Shown here in pieces: positions 44,764-53,681 of a DNA stretch of 64,000 nucleotides. Each line of letters begins with the position of its first letter. Within the stretch, counting starts at the first letter, position 1. Both the position numbers and the translations under genes were made by a program. Source of the stretch: Phascolarctobacterium sp. ET69 (lineage in GTDB: Bacteria; Bacillota; Negativicutes; Acidaminococcales; Acidaminococcaceae); assembly GCF_023336935.1 (NCBI RefSeq), contig NZ_JAMBLR010000001.1, positions 1-64,000 on the forward strand, given 5' to 3'. The notes under the pieces are model-generated. The model ran no database searches and was not told where the DNA came from. It saw nothing but the letters and a program-made list of their open reading frames with translations.

Positions 44764-45105
44764 ATGAACATTATTGAAGTTTTGGAACAAGAACAGCTTC
44801 GTTCCGACATCCCTGATTTTCGTGCAGGCGACACTGTAAAAGTTTATGTAAAGGTAGTTGAAGGCAGCCGTGAACGCGTTCAGATGTTTGAAGGCGTTGT
44901 AATTGCCCGCAGCGGCGGCGGTGTACGCGAAACCTTTACTGTACGCCGTGTATCCTATGGCGTTGGCGTAGAAAGAACTTTCCCTCTGCACAGCCCCAGA
45001 ATCGAAAAAATCGAAGTAGCACGCCGCGGTATTGTACGCCGTGCAAAACTTTACTATCTGCGTAACCTCACCGGTAAAGCAGCTCGTATCCGCGAACGCA
45101 GATAA
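44764..45105 (+). CDS. rplS: 50S ribosomal protein L19
   Basis: 113 residues. Typical opening ([22 protein letters not shown]) and the conserved [19 protein letters not shown] block. The ATG at 44764 is preceded by GAGGAGG. The earlier in-frame TTG at 44746 overlaps that site and is rejected. End of the SRP/translation cluster. Confidence 0.98.
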   Translation: MNIIEVLEQEQLRSDIPDFRAGDTVKVYVKVVEGSRERVQMFEGVVIARSGGGVRETFTVRRVSYGVGVERTFPLHSPRIEKIEVARRGIVRRAKLYYLRNLTGKAARIRERR

Positions 45106-45124
45106 CAGAACCGAACAGCAAATT

Positions 45125-45161
45125 AAAAGCACCTCATACAAAAGTATGGGGTGCTTTTTTT
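45125..45161 (+). terminator. Terminator of rplS
   Basis: AAAAGCACCTCATAC (45125-45139) pairs with GTATGGGGTGCTTTT (45144 onward), followed by T. Confidence 0.95.
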
Positions 45162-45396
45162 AGCTGAGTCGCCAATTAGTGCCGAGCTTTAGCGAAGGCA
45201 ATAATTGTGCCAGCGAAGCTACGCAAATTTCGCGACTGAATAAAGAGCGAAATTAGTGAACCTATGTCGAGCGCCAATTTAAAAATTTTACTTTTATGGC
45301 GGCTGCGCTTTTAACAAATAAATTTGCACCGATATAGAAAAAAACATATAAATGTAGTAAAATAAATATTACGCTGAAAAAATGAGGGGGACGAGT
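45162..45396. other. Gene-free stretch with a long imperfect hairpin
   Basis: No gene fits here. From 45167 to 45237 three nested stems can form: AGTCGC/GCGACT with AATT/AATT, AGCTT/AAGCT and GGCA/TGCC. Short words recur: CGCCAATT (near 45170 and 45271) and AATTAGTG (45174 and 45251). A possible metF promoter follows: TTGCAC (45324-45329), 17-bp spacer, TATAAA (45347-45352). It may be a degenerate intergenic repeat or a small RNA. No SAM riboswitch core is seen. Confidence 0.5.
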
Positions 45397-46248
45397 ATGA
45401 AAATAACAGAACTTTTAAAAGATGATAAACCGTGTATTTCATGCGAGCTTTTTCCGCCCAAGGCCGGTTCGGAACTGCAAAACGCTTTAAAAATAGTTGA
45501 TAAAATTGCGGAAATAAAACCGCATTTTATGAGTGTGACTTACGGTGCAGGCGGTACTTCTGCCGGGCAGACGGTAGCCATCGCCAAAGCTGTGGAAGAA
45601 CATAATATTCCCGCGCTGGCGCATTTAACCTGCATTGATGCAACCGGCGACGGCATTGAAGGTATGCTTGGCAAATTCCGTGATAACGGCATCCAAAACG
45701 TGCTGGCACTGCGTGGAGACGCCGTTACCGACAAACCGCGCGAATTTATGCATGCCAGTGATTTAATGCGTAAAATTTCCGCGTCCGGCGATTTCTGCAT
45801 TGGCGGCGCATGTTATCCGGAGGGGCACCCGGAAGCCGGTTCGCTTGATAAAGATATAGAAAATACCAAAAAGAAAATTGATGCAGGCTGCGAGTTTTTG
45901 GTAGCGCAGATGTGCTTTGACAACAACATTATGTACAATTATATGTACAGGCTTTTGCGCAACGGCATTGATGTGCCGGTAGTTGCCGGTATTATGCCTG
46001 TAACAAACGCCAAACAGATTAACCGCATCTGCGAACTGAGCGGTACCAAACTGCCGCCGCATTACCGTGCTATCGTCGAGCGTTTTGCCGATGACCCGCA
46101 GGCGTTAATGCAGGCCGGTATTGCTTATGCCCTGGGGCAGATTATTGACCTCATAGCCAACGGGTTCAAGAACATTCACGTTTATACCATGAACAAGCCG
46201 GAGGTTATCGGCGGCATTATGAAAAATCTGTCGGAGATAATTAAATGA
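45397..46248 (+). CDS. metF: 5,10-methylenetetrahydrofolate reductase
   Basis: 283 residues. A FAD-dependent barrel that makes 5-methyl-THF, the methyl donor for MetH two genes later. CELFPPKAGSE at the start, VTYGAGGT, ALRGD and GGACYPEGHPE are typical. AGGGGGA precedes the ATG at 45397; the ATG at 45382 is upstream of this site. Overlaps the next gene by 4 bases. Confidence 0.95.
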   Translation: MKITELLKDDKPCISCELFPPKAGSELQNALKIVDKIAEIKPHFMSVTYGAGGTSAGQTVAIAKAVEEHNIPALAHLTCIDATGDGIEGMLGKFRDNGIQNVLALRGDAVTDKPREFMHASDLMRKISASGDFCIGGACYPEGHPEAGSLDKDIENTKKKIDAGCEFLVAQMCFDNNIMYNYMYRLLRNGIDVPVVAGIMPVTNAKQINRICELSGTKLPPHYRAIVERFADDPQALMQAGIAYALGQIIDLIANGFKNIHVYTMNKPEVIGGIMKNLSEIIK

Positions 46249-46874
46249 GATATGACAGGAACGAAGCGGTACGCTACATGGGCGCGCGCAAAGATGACAG
46301 GGAAGCGGCTGTTCTTGCCGATACTGCCTATTTAAAACTGCGCAACGAGGTGCAGGCGCGGAGCGTGTACCGTGTATTGGACTGTAATGTTGATGAAGGC
46401 GGCGTACTGCTTGGCGGAGAGTATTTTAAAAGCGCCAAACTTGCCGCGCACATTAATGGCTGCACCAGAGCCGTGCTTTTGGCAGCAACACTTGGTGCCA
46501 AAGCAGATATAATGCTGCGCCGTATGGCTGTGGCCAATATAGCCGAAGGCGCTGCCGGACAGGCCGTGTGTACGGCGCTTATTGAAACTTACTGCGACGA
46601 AACGGAAGCAAAAATAAGCGCAGAATACGGCGGGCTGCATTTTAAGCCGCGTTTTTCACCCGGTTATGCCGACTGGGCGCTGACAGACCAGCCTCGTCTT
46701 TTAAGAATGCTTGATGCGCAAAAACGCATTGGGCTGACAGTGACGGCAGGCGGCATGCTGGCTCCGGTAAAATCGGTAACGGCAATTATCGGCATTACCA
46801 ATGAATGTGAAAATAAAGCTTCAAACTGCAAAAACTGCGAAAACAATGCAAATTGTATATATAAAAAACTGTGA
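46245..46874 (+). CDS. Stand-alone methionine synthase activation-domain protein
   Basis: 209 residues. It resembles the C-terminal AdoMet-binding reactivation domain of E. coli MetH: AVLLAATLGAKAD, a helical block, then RFSPGYADWALTDQ, the hallmark motif. In this genome it is a separate polypeptide directly before metH, as in several Firmicutes and Thermotoga. It would re-methylate oxidised cob(II)alamin on MetH with AdoMet and an electron donor. Residues 193-206 hold four Cys (CENKASNCKNCENNANC region), perhaps a metal or Fe-S site. Overlaps metF by 4 bases. Confidence 0.88.
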   Translation: MRYDRNEAVRYMGARKDDREAAVLADTAYLKLRNEVQARSVYRVLDCNVDEGGVLLGGEYFKSAKLAAHINGCTRAVLLAATLGAKADIMLRRMAVANIAEGAAGQAVCTALIETYCDETEAKISAEYGGLHFKPRFSPGYADWALTDQPRLLRMLDAQKRIGLTVTAGGMLAPVKSVTAIIGITNECENKASNCKNCENNANCIYKKL

Positions 46875-46882
46875 GGAACAAT

Positions 46883-49249
46883 ATGCTTTTTAAAGATTTA
46901 CTTGGCAAAAAAACTTTATTTTTTGACGGCGCTATGGGTACCATGCTTCAGGCTGCCGGGCTTAAACCGGGCGAGCTGCCGGAGCTGTGGAACTTCAGCC
47001 ATGCCGGTGAAGTTGAAAAAATCCACACCGCTTATTTAAACGCCGGTGCGGATATTATAAAAACAAATACTTTTGGCGCAAACCGCCTTAAATTTGCGGG
47101 TACGGAAATTAAAACTGCAGATGTAATTGAGCAGGCAGTGGCAATAGCAAAAAAAGCCTGCGCCAAAAAGCCGGGCAGCTTTGTAGCGCTTGATATGGGG
47201 CCAACAGGCAAACTGCTTGCGCCTTATGGCGATTTGCCTTTTGAAGAAGCCGTAAGCATTTATGCGGAAATTGTACAGGCAGGCGTAAAAGCCGGGGCTG
47301 ATTTAATTTTAATTGAAACCATGAGCGATACCTACGAGCTGAAAGCCGCGCTTTTGGCAGCAAAAGAAAACAGCAGCCTGCCGGTAGTTGCAACAATGAC
47401 GCTTGACGAAGGCGGCAAGCTTTTAACAGGCGGCGATATTACAGCAGCTGCTGTTATGCTGGAGGGACTTGGCGCTGACGCTGTCGGCTTTAACTGCGGG
47501 CTTGGCCCTGCGCAGATGCAGAAACTTTTGCCGCAGCTGCTTGCGGCAATGCCGCTGCCTGCTGTGTTGAACCCTAATGCCGGGCTGCCCAAAGAAGTAA
47601 ACGGCAAAACAGTTTTTGATGTTGATGCGGAAGAATTTGCGCAGCTGATGTACGCAATGGCACAGGACGGCAGCCTTGCAATCATGGGCGGCTGCTGCGG
47701 CACAACGCCTGCGCATATCGCTGCGCTGGTAAATAAATGCCGTAATGTAGTTCCCCGGCAGCGCAGCTGCGATTTAACGGCGGTTGCCGCTTACGGCAGC
47801 GCAGTTGTTATCGGGCAAAAGCCGGTAATAATTGGCGAGCGCATTAACCCAACCGGCAAACCGCGTTTAAAACAGGCCATTTTAAACGGCGATTATGATT
47901 ATATTTGCCGCCTGGGGTTGGAACAGATTGACCGCGGTGCCGGAATATTGGATGTTAACGTGGGCGTGCCCGGTATTGACGAAGCAACGGTAAGTGCGGA
48001 AGCAGTGCAGCGCTTGCAGGCAATAACCAGCGTGCCGTTGCAGATTGATACATCCAACTACGAAGCTATGGCGCGCAGCCTGCGCCTTTATAACGGCAAA
48101 CCGCTGCTGAATTCCGTATGCGGCAAAGAAGAAAGCCTTGAAAAAGTTTTGCCGCTTGTAAAAAAATACGGCGCAGCAGTTGTCGCGCTTACTCTGGACG
48201 ACAGCGGCATACCGCAGACTGCGGAGGGGCGTATTGCCATTGCCGAAAAAATTATTGCGCGTGCGGCGGAATATGGCATTGAAAAGCGCAATATTATTGT
48301 AGACCCGCTGGCGCTTACAATTAGCACCGGTAGCGATAATGCCAATATTGATTTGCAGGTGCTGAGTGAACTGAAAAAGCGCGGCATAAAAACCGTTATG
48401 GGCGTATCGAATATTTCCTTTGGCCTGCCGGCGCGTGATGCCGTAAACAGCGCATTTTTTGTACTGGCAATGCAGGCAGGGTTAAGCTGTGCCATTATCA
48501 ATCCGCAAAGCGAAGCCATGATGAACGCTTACTATGCTTTTGGCGCGCTCAGCGGTTTAGACGAAGGCTGCAAGGAATATGTAGCCATGTTTGCCGGTGC
48601 AGCCCAGGCAAAGCAGCAGCCGGTGCAGACTGCGGAATATACATTGTACGAAGCCATTGTTAAAGGCCTGCGTGAACAGAGCGAAAAAGCAGTTAAAGAA
48701 CAGCTTGCCGGAAAGCAGCCGCTTGATATTATTAATGCCGAAATGATACCTGCGCTTGATTATGTTGGCAAAGGCTTTGAAGAACGCAGAATATTTTTGC
48801 CGCAGCTTTTAATGAGTGCGGAAGCAGCTAAAGCGGCCTTTAACGTTATCCGTGATAAAATGGCGGCAGAAGGCGGCAGCCAGAGCAACGGCATAAAAGT
48901 AATTCTGGCCACCGTTAAAGGCGATATTCACGACATTGGCAAAAATATTGTAAAAGTACTGTTTGAAAATTACGGCTATCTGGTTATTGACCTTGGCAAG
49001 GACGTGCCGCCTGAAAAAATTGCAGAAACTGCGGTGCAGAATAAAGTAAGCGTGGTTGGCCTTTCGGCGCTGATGACGACAACCGTAGGTGCTATGGAAG
49101 AAACCATTAAAGCGCTGCGCGCGGCGGGCGATTTTAAAATTATCGTTGGCGGTGCAGTGCTCACGCAGGATTATGCCGACAGCATCGGTGCGGATTGCTA
49201 TGCGCCCAATGCCGTCAGCGCGGTAAATTACGCTAATTCACTGCAATAA
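46883..49249 (+). CDS. metH: Cobalamin-dependent methionine synthase (without activation domain)
   Basis: 788 residues. Homocysteine domain (1-295, with FNCGLGP and the zinc-binding GGCCGTTPAHI), pterin-binding barrel (about 310-570, IIGERINPTGKPRLKQA), helical cap (about 595-680) and B12 domain with GDIHDIGKNIV, whose His is the lower cobalt ligand. E. coli MetH is about 1227 residues because of its C-terminal activation domain, which is here the preceding gene. I chose the ATG at 46883, with TGAGGA upstream, over the GTG at 46871. Uses methyl-THF from MetF. Confidence 0.96.
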   Translation: MLFKDLLGKKTLFFDGAMGTMLQAAGLKPGELPELWNFSHAGEVEKIHTAYLNAGADIIKTNTFGANRLKFAGTEIKTADVIEQAVAIAKKACAKKPGSFVALDMGPTGKLLAPYGDLPFEEAVSIYAEIVQAGVKAGADLILIETMSDTYELKAALLAAKENSSLPVVATMTLDEGGKLLTGGDITAAAVMLEGLGADAVGFNCGLGPAQMQKLLPQLLAAMPLPAVLNPNAGLPKEVNGKTVFDVDAEEFAQLMYAMAQDGSLAIMGGCCGTTPAHIAALVNKCRNVVPRQRSCDLTAVAAYGSAVVIGQKPVIIGERINPTGKPRLKQAILNGDYDYICRLGLEQIDRGAGILDVNVGVPGIDEATVSAEAVQRLQAITSVPLQIDTSNYEAMARSLRLYNGKPLLNSVCGKEESLEKVLPLVKKYGAAVVALTLDDSGIPQTAEGRIAIAEKIIARAAEYGIEKRNIIVDPLALTISTGSDNANIDLQVLSELKKRGIKTVMGVSNISFGLPARDAVNSAFFVLAMQAGLSCAIINPQSEAMMNAYYAFGALSGLDEGCKEYVAMFAGAAQAKQQPVQTAEYTLYEAIVKGLREQSEKAVKEQLAGKQPLDIINAEMIPALDYVGKGFEERRIFLPQLLMSAEAAKAAFNVIRDKMAAEGGSQSNGIKVILATVKGDIHDIGKNIVKVLFENYGYLVIDLGKDVPPEKIAETAVQNKVSVVGLSALMTTTVGAMEETIKALRAAGDFKIIVGGAVLTQDYADSIGADCYAPNAVSAVNYANSLQ

Positions 49250-49254
49250 AAATT

Positions 49255-49289
49255 AAAAGCGCAAACTGATTTATCAGTTTGCGCTTTTT
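49255..49289 (+). terminator. Terminator of metF-metH
   Basis: AAAAGCGCAAACTGA (49255-49269) pairs with TCAGTTTGCGCTTTT (49274-49288), loop TTTA, with an extra T. It can also serve the converging cyclase gene. Confidence 0.93.
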
Positions 49290-49350
49290 GCGTACATGCC
49301 CACCTTTACTTATGCAATTAATATCAGGCAAATTATGTATAATTAAAATT

Positions 49351-49998
49351 TTATTCCTCAAACCAGGCGACGGCGCGGACAGGCGAACCGTCGCTGTTTG
49401 CTATTTTCAGAGGAAAACAGCTGAACCAAAATAAATCGCTGCCGCATAAATCTAAATTTTTAAGGTTTTCAATATTTACAATCTGTATGTTTTTAAACAA
49501 TTTTTTATGCAGAGTTAAGTTTTCGTCATTAATAGGGTCAATGCCCATTACATCAAAGCCAATGCCTTTGTAGTTGCCTTCCAAAATAAAGTTAATGGCT
49601 TCATCATTCAGGCAGGGATACTGTCCAAAATAGTTTTCAGTACCCCAATATTTATCCCAGCCAAGGTTGAACAGCAAAAAATCTGCGGCTTTTGCTTTAG
49701 CGCCGTAAGCCGTTATGTGTTGCAAGGTAATGTGGCTGCCGGGTTTTATGCTGCGGCAGTCTATAACCAGGGCCTTGCCTATAAACGATTCAGGCGGCAA
49801 ATCATCAAGTGTTGTTTTACCGGCATAAACATGTGCAGGCGGGTCTATATGCGTGCCGGTGTGAGTTGTAATTTGCAAAAGCGTTTCCCTAAAACCACTT
49901 TTATCATAAGTATTAATTGTAGTTAGTTTTGGTTGTTCAGTACCGGGAAATACCGGCATATTTTCTGTAATGGTATGCGTTAAATCAATTACTTTCAT
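49351..49998 (-). CDS. Cyclase-family metal hydrolase (kynurenine formamidase-like)
   Basis: 215 residues. It carries the family's metal motif HTGTHIDPPAH (consensus HxGTHxDxPxH) and DLTHTITENMPVFPG at the start. These enzymes hydrolyse N-formylkynurenine or other cyclic/amide substrates with a divalent metal; the substrate here is unknown. No kyn genes are nearby. GGATG lies upstream of the ATG. It faces the liv operon across a 460-base gap. Confidence 0.88.
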   Translation of the reverse strand: MKVIDLTHTITENMPVFPGTEQPKLTTINTYDKSGFRETLLQITTHTGTHIDPPAHVYAGKTTLDDLPPESFIGKALVIDCRSIKPGSHITLQHITAYGAKAKAADFLLFNLGWDKYWGTENYFGQYPCLNDEAINFILEGNYKGIGFDVMGIDPINDENLTLHKKLFKNIQIVNIENLKNLDLCGSDLFWFSCFPLKIANSDGSPVRAVAWFEE

Positions 49999-50101
49999 GG
50001 TTTCTGCATCCTTTGCATTGAGTTTCTTTCCGGTTTTCCGGCAGTGCGTTCTTTCGATAATTTGGGCATATTTGTGCTATTTTTGCTGCTGCTTTTCTTA
50101 A

Positions 50102-50110
50102 AGTATAACA
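50102..50110 (-). promoter_or_regulatory. Extended -10 promoter of the cyclase gene
   Basis: On the minus strand TGTTATACT (-10 hexamer 50107-50102) sits inside the AACATA/TATGTT inverted repeat. No good -35 is seen. Confidence 0.45.
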
Positions 50111-50376
50111 TATATAGTTATGTTTTTACCCGAAACTGTAAAAAATTATACTTAATTTGAATTGTATTCGTGTATACATAAAAATTTTTTAGAAAATTCT
50201 TTCATTGTATGTCTTTTAACAGTGGACGTGTCCAAAAGGACTTTTCTTTAAAGTACATCTTATAAAAACAAAAATAAAAGAAATTAGAAAATATCCACGG
50301 CACTGCCGCAACAAATTTACAAAAAATGTCAAAATAAAAACAAAATACTGTTAAAATTTACGGCGACTTTACAATC

Positions 50377-50405
50377 TTGTCACAAGTGCACTTTGGTGTT
50401 ATAAT
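50377..50405 (+). promoter_or_regulatory. livJHMGF promoter
   Basis: TTGTCA (50377-50382), 17-bp spacer and TATAAT (50400-50405), with TGT before the -10 (extended). Confidence 0.82.
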
Positions 50406-50460
50406 TTTACACAAGTTAGTTACAAAACTGTAAAAGCAGTAAAGAAGGGGTAGATGCAAA

Positions 50461-51618
50461 GTGAAATTCAAGAAATTATTATCCGTTATGGCTGTTTCGG
50501 CTTTGGCTATGGGCCTGTTTACCGGCTGCGGCGGCGAAGAAAAAGCTGCCGACCAGAATGTAGTGAAGGTTGGCGTATTTTTACCGCTGACAGGCGATAA
50601 TGCCGCCGGCGGCGAACTGGAACTGCGTGGCATTAAACTAGCAAATCAACTGCATCCCGAAGTTTTGGGCAAAAAAGTTGAACTGGTTGTAGCCGACAAC
50701 AAATCCGACAAAGCAGAAGCTGCTTCCGTTGCGGCACGCCTTATTGAAAAGGATAAAGTAAGCGTGCTGGTTGGTTCTTACGGTTCTTCCCTTTCTATGG
50801 CTGCCGGCAATATAGTTAAAGAAAACAAAGTTCCTGCTGTTGGCACAAGCTGCACCAATCCGCAGGTAACCGCAAACAACGATTATTACTTCCGTGCATG
50901 CTTTATCGACCCGTTCCAGGGCAAGGTAATGGCAGAATATGCACACCAGAACGGCTTTAAGAAAGTTGCCATTGTACAGGAAGTTTCCAATGACTACTCT
51001 GTAGGCCTTGCAAAATTCTTCCGCGAAGAGTTTGTTAAACTGACCGGCGACGAAAACAGCATTGTTGATGTTGCCAACTACCAGACCGGCGATAAAGACT
51101 TTACCGCTATTTTAACCAACATTAAAGCTTTGAACCCGGACGCAGTATTTGCACCCGGCAACTTCACAGAATCTGCGCTTTTGGTTAAACAGGCACGCCA
51201 GCTTGGCATTGACGCACAGTTCATGGGCGGCGATACCTGGGAAACTCAGGAATTTATTGATGTAGGCGGCAAAGATGTTGAAGGCGTAGCACTTTCCACC
51301 GCGTTTGACCGCGAAAAAGCAAGCACCGAAGAAGCTAAGAAATTCCTTGATGCTTACACTAAAGAATACAACGGCGAACCTTCTGCTTTAACCGCAATGG
51401 CTTATGATGCTTACCTGATTGCCGTAAGCGGCATTGAAAAAGCAGGTACTGCAACCGATACTGTTAAAATCCGCGATGCGATTGCCGCAACCAAAGACCT
51501 TGAATGTGTAACCGGCATGACTACGCTTGATGAAAACGGCGACCCGATTAAAGGCGTTGTTATTAAAACCGTTAAAGACGGCAAATTTACCTTTAAAGAT
51601 TACGTAGAAGCTAAGTGA
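50461..51618 (+). CDS. livJ: Branched-chain amino-acid ABC transporter, binding lipoprotein
   Basis: 385 residues. A signal peptide with lipobox Leu-Phe-Thr-Gly-Cys (Cys23). Type I periplasmic-binding fold: VKVGVFLPLTGDNAAGGELELRGIKLA, then VLVGSYGSSLSMA and AMAYDAYLIAV. Likely substrates are Leu/Ile/Val, judged from the linked livHMGF genes. The start is GTG at 50461, with AAGGGG upstream. Followed by a strong hairpin and then livH. Confidence 0.93.
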   Translation: MKFKKLLSVMAVSALAMGLFTGCGGEEKAADQNVVKVGVFLPLTGDNAAGGELELRGIKLANQLHPEVLGKKVELVVADNKSDKAEAASVAARLIEKDKVSVLVGSYGSSLSMAAGNIVKENKVPAVGTSCTNPQVTANNDYYFRACFIDPFQGKVMAEYAHQNGFKKVAIVQEVSNDYSVGLAKFFREEFVKLTGDENSIVDVANYQTGDKDFTAILTNIKALNPDAVFAPGNFTESALLVKQARQLGIDAQFMGGDTWETQEFIDVGGKDVEGVALSTAFDREKASTEEAKKFLDAYTKEYNGEPSALTAMAYDAYLIAVSGIEKAGTATDTVKIRDAIAATKDLECVTGMTTLDENGDPIKGVVIKTVKDGKFTFKDYVEAK

Positions 51619-51639
51619 TTTAAAATTTAAGTAAAAGGT

Positions 51640-51673
51640 GCTCCCTTCCTTTGAGGGAAGGGAGCAGTTTTTT
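51640..51673 (+). terminator. Partial terminator between livJ and livH
   Basis: GCTCCCTTCC (51640-51649) pairs exactly with GGAAGGGAGC (51656-51665), followed by six T. It stands inside the operon, so it should reduce expression of the permease and ATPase genes relative to livJ. Confidence 0.85.
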
Positions 51674-51690
51674 GGTTATGAGGTGCCCTT

Positions 51691-52611
51691 ATGGAGTTTT
51701 TTGACGCTATTGCCAACATGTCGGCGCTGAGCTTTGTGCAGCACATGGTTAACGGAATATCGCTCGGCAGCCTGTACGCATTGATAGCAATAGGCTATAC
51801 AATGGTATACGGCATTTTGCTGATGATTAACTTTGCCCATGGCGACATTGTAATGATGGCATGTTATTTTGCTTTTTTCGGAATTACGGCTTTTCATATT
51901 CCGTGGTATTTTACTTTTATCATAACAATTATTATGACGGCGCTGCTTGGTGTGTTAATAGAGCGCAGTGCTTACCGCCCGCTCCGTGAAGCGCCTAAAA
52001 ATTCTATTTTAATTTCCGCTATCGGCGCATCGTTTTTGCTGGAAAACCTTGCCAACTATCTTTTCAGCGGACGCCCGATGCGTTTCCCTGATGTGCCGCT
52101 CCTGTCGCAGAACATCAGCGTCGGCGGCATAGAAATTCAGGCAATCTGCCTTGTAATTCCTGTTGTAACTATTCTCAGCCTTGTAGTGCTGCTGCACATT
52201 GTAAACCATACCAAAACCGGCATGGCCATGCGTGCGGTTTCCAAAGATTACGAAATTGCCAGAGTAATGGGCATTAATATTGATAATGTTATTTCCGTTA
52301 CCTTTATTATAGGTTCGGCGCTGGCAGCAATCGGCGCCATTATGTACGGCATCCGTTATCCGGGCATTACGCCGATGATGGGCGTTATGCCGGGCTTAAA
52401 ATGCTTTATTGCGGCTGTTATCGGCGGCATAGGCAATATTAAGGGTGCGGTGCTCGGCGGCTTTATTCTGGGCCTTGGCGAAATTTTAATCGTTGCTTTC
52501 TTCCCGGATTTAAGCGGCTACCGCGATGCTTTTGCTTTTATTGTGCTTATTGTTATTCTGTTTTATAAACCTACTGGCCTTTTGGGCGAAAAAACAACGG
52601 AGAAGGTGTAA
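51691..52611 (+). CDS. livH: Branched-chain amino-acid ABC permease LivH
   Basis: 306 residues with about eight hydrophobic helices. Typical LivH opening (QHMVNGISLGSLYALIAIGYTMVYGIL), the conserved INFAHGD and the cytoplasmic EAA-like loop (KDYEIARVMGINID). GAGGTG lies before the ATG. Confidence 0.95.
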   Translation: MEFFDAIANMSALSFVQHMVNGISLGSLYALIAIGYTMVYGILLMINFAHGDIVMMACYFAFFGITAFHIPWYFTFIITIIMTALLGVLIERSAYRPLREAPKNSILISAIGASFLLENLANYLFSGRPMRFPDVPLLSQNISVGGIEIQAICLVIPVVTILSLVVLLHIVNHTKTGMAMRAVSKDYEIARVMGINIDNVISVTFIIGSALAAIGAIMYGIRYPGITPMMGVMPGLKCFIAAVIGGIGNIKGAVLGGFILGLGEILIVAFFPDLSGYRDAFAFIVLIVILFYKPTGLLGEKTTEKV

Positions 52612-52613
52612 TT

Positions 52614-53681
52614 ATGACGAAAAAAAGAGATGCTTTGTTAACCATAGCCGGCATAATTGTCCTTTTCGGGCTTGCGTTTTTCGTACAGGAGGAAATGGAC
52701 TCTTATATCCGCAGAATAGTTAATTTGTGCCTTGTTTATGCCATTATCGGCCTTTCCATGAACTTAACCAACGGCTTCGTAGGGCAGTTTTCGTTGGGGC
52801 AGGCTGGTTTTATGGCCATAGGCGCTTACACGGTAGGTATTTTTACCGTACCTGTTGAATACAGGGAAAATGTTTTTTACGCCGTGCCGATGAATCCGCT
52901 TATTGCGGATATAGAGCTGCCGCTGTGGGCAGCGCTGCTTTTGGGCGGCGTGCTTGCCGCGCTGTTTGCGTTTATGATTGGTACGCCGGTGCTGCGTTTG
53001 CGCGGCGACTACCTTGCCGTAACAACGCTCGGCTTTTCTGAAATAATCCGTATCTGGATTACCAACGCGCAGAGCATTACCAACGGCGCGCTTGGCATTA
53101 AGGATATTCCGCCGCTGAATGATGTGCGCTATATCTTCCTTGTAACACTTATCAGCTTTGTATTTATTACTCTTTTGGTTAATTCTTCTTACGGCAGGGC
53201 GTTTAAAGCCATCCGTGAGGACGAAATTGCTGCCGAAGCAATGGGCATTAACCTGTTCTGGCATAAAAACCTTGCCTTTATGGTAAGCGCGTTTTTTGCA
53301 GGTATCGGCGGCGGTTTGTACGGTGCGCTTTTAGGCACGGTTGACCCGAAAAACTTCCTCTTTACGCTTACTTATAACTTTTTGCTGATTATCGTGCTTG
53401 GCGGCATGGGCAGCATTACCGGCAGCGCAATTGGCGCCATTATCGTAACGGCAGGGCTGGAATACCTGCGTTTCTTCGATGAGCCGCTGATGCTGTTCGG
53501 CATGGATATTCCGCTGTTCCGCCCGGGCTTCCGTATGGTTATTTTCTCCGTACTCTTAATGGTATGCGTACTGTTCTGGCGCCACGGCATTATGGGCACG
53601 CGGGAATTTTCCTGGCAGAAAGCCATTAATTTTGTAAAAAATCCTCTTGGCTTTATTAAGCGGAAAGGGGCTGCGCAATGA
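52614..53681 (+). CDS. livM: Branched-chain amino-acid ABC permease LivM
   Basis: 355 residues. LivM-type helices with LTNGFVGQFSLGQAGFMAIGAY and LRLRGDYLAVTTLGFSEIIR. Partner of LivH in the membrane. GGAG precedes the ATG at 52614, which lies just after the livH stop, and it overlaps livG by 4 bases. Confidence 0.95.
   Translation: MTKKRDALLTIAGIIVLFGLAFFVQEEMDSYIRRIVNLCLVYAIIGLSMNLTNGFVGQFSLGQAGFMAIGAYTVGIFTVPVEYRENVFYAVPMNPLIADIELPLWAALLLGGVLAALFAFMIGTPVLRLRGDYLAVTTLGFSEIIRIWITNAQSITNGALGIKDIPPLNDVRYIFLVTLISFVFITLLVNSSYGRAFKAIREDEIAAEAMGINLFWHKNLAFMVSAFFAGIGGGLYGALLGTVDPKNFLFTLTYNFLLIIVLGGMGSITGSAIGAIIVTAGLEYLRFFDEPLMLFGMDIPLFRPGFRMVIFSVLLMVCVLFWRHGIMGTREFSWQKAINFVKNPLGFIKRKGAAQ

Larger units (their letters stand above)
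49999..50460. other. Long AT-rich divergent control region between the cyclase and livJ
   Basis: No gene or long frame is seen. Visible items are: an inverted repeat AACATA/TATGTT (near 50107-50124) over the leftward promoter; a 10-bp palindrome GGACGTGTCC (near 50224) followed by AAAAGGAC; an 11-bp palindrome CGGCACTGCCG (50298-50308); and the livJ promoter. It is unusually long for this compact genome and may hold operators. Confidence 0.5.

Noticed and set aside
45162-45396. A SAM riboswitch or a tRNA gene before metF
   Set aside because: No S-box core and no T-loop sequence; the visible stems do not form a cloverleaf.
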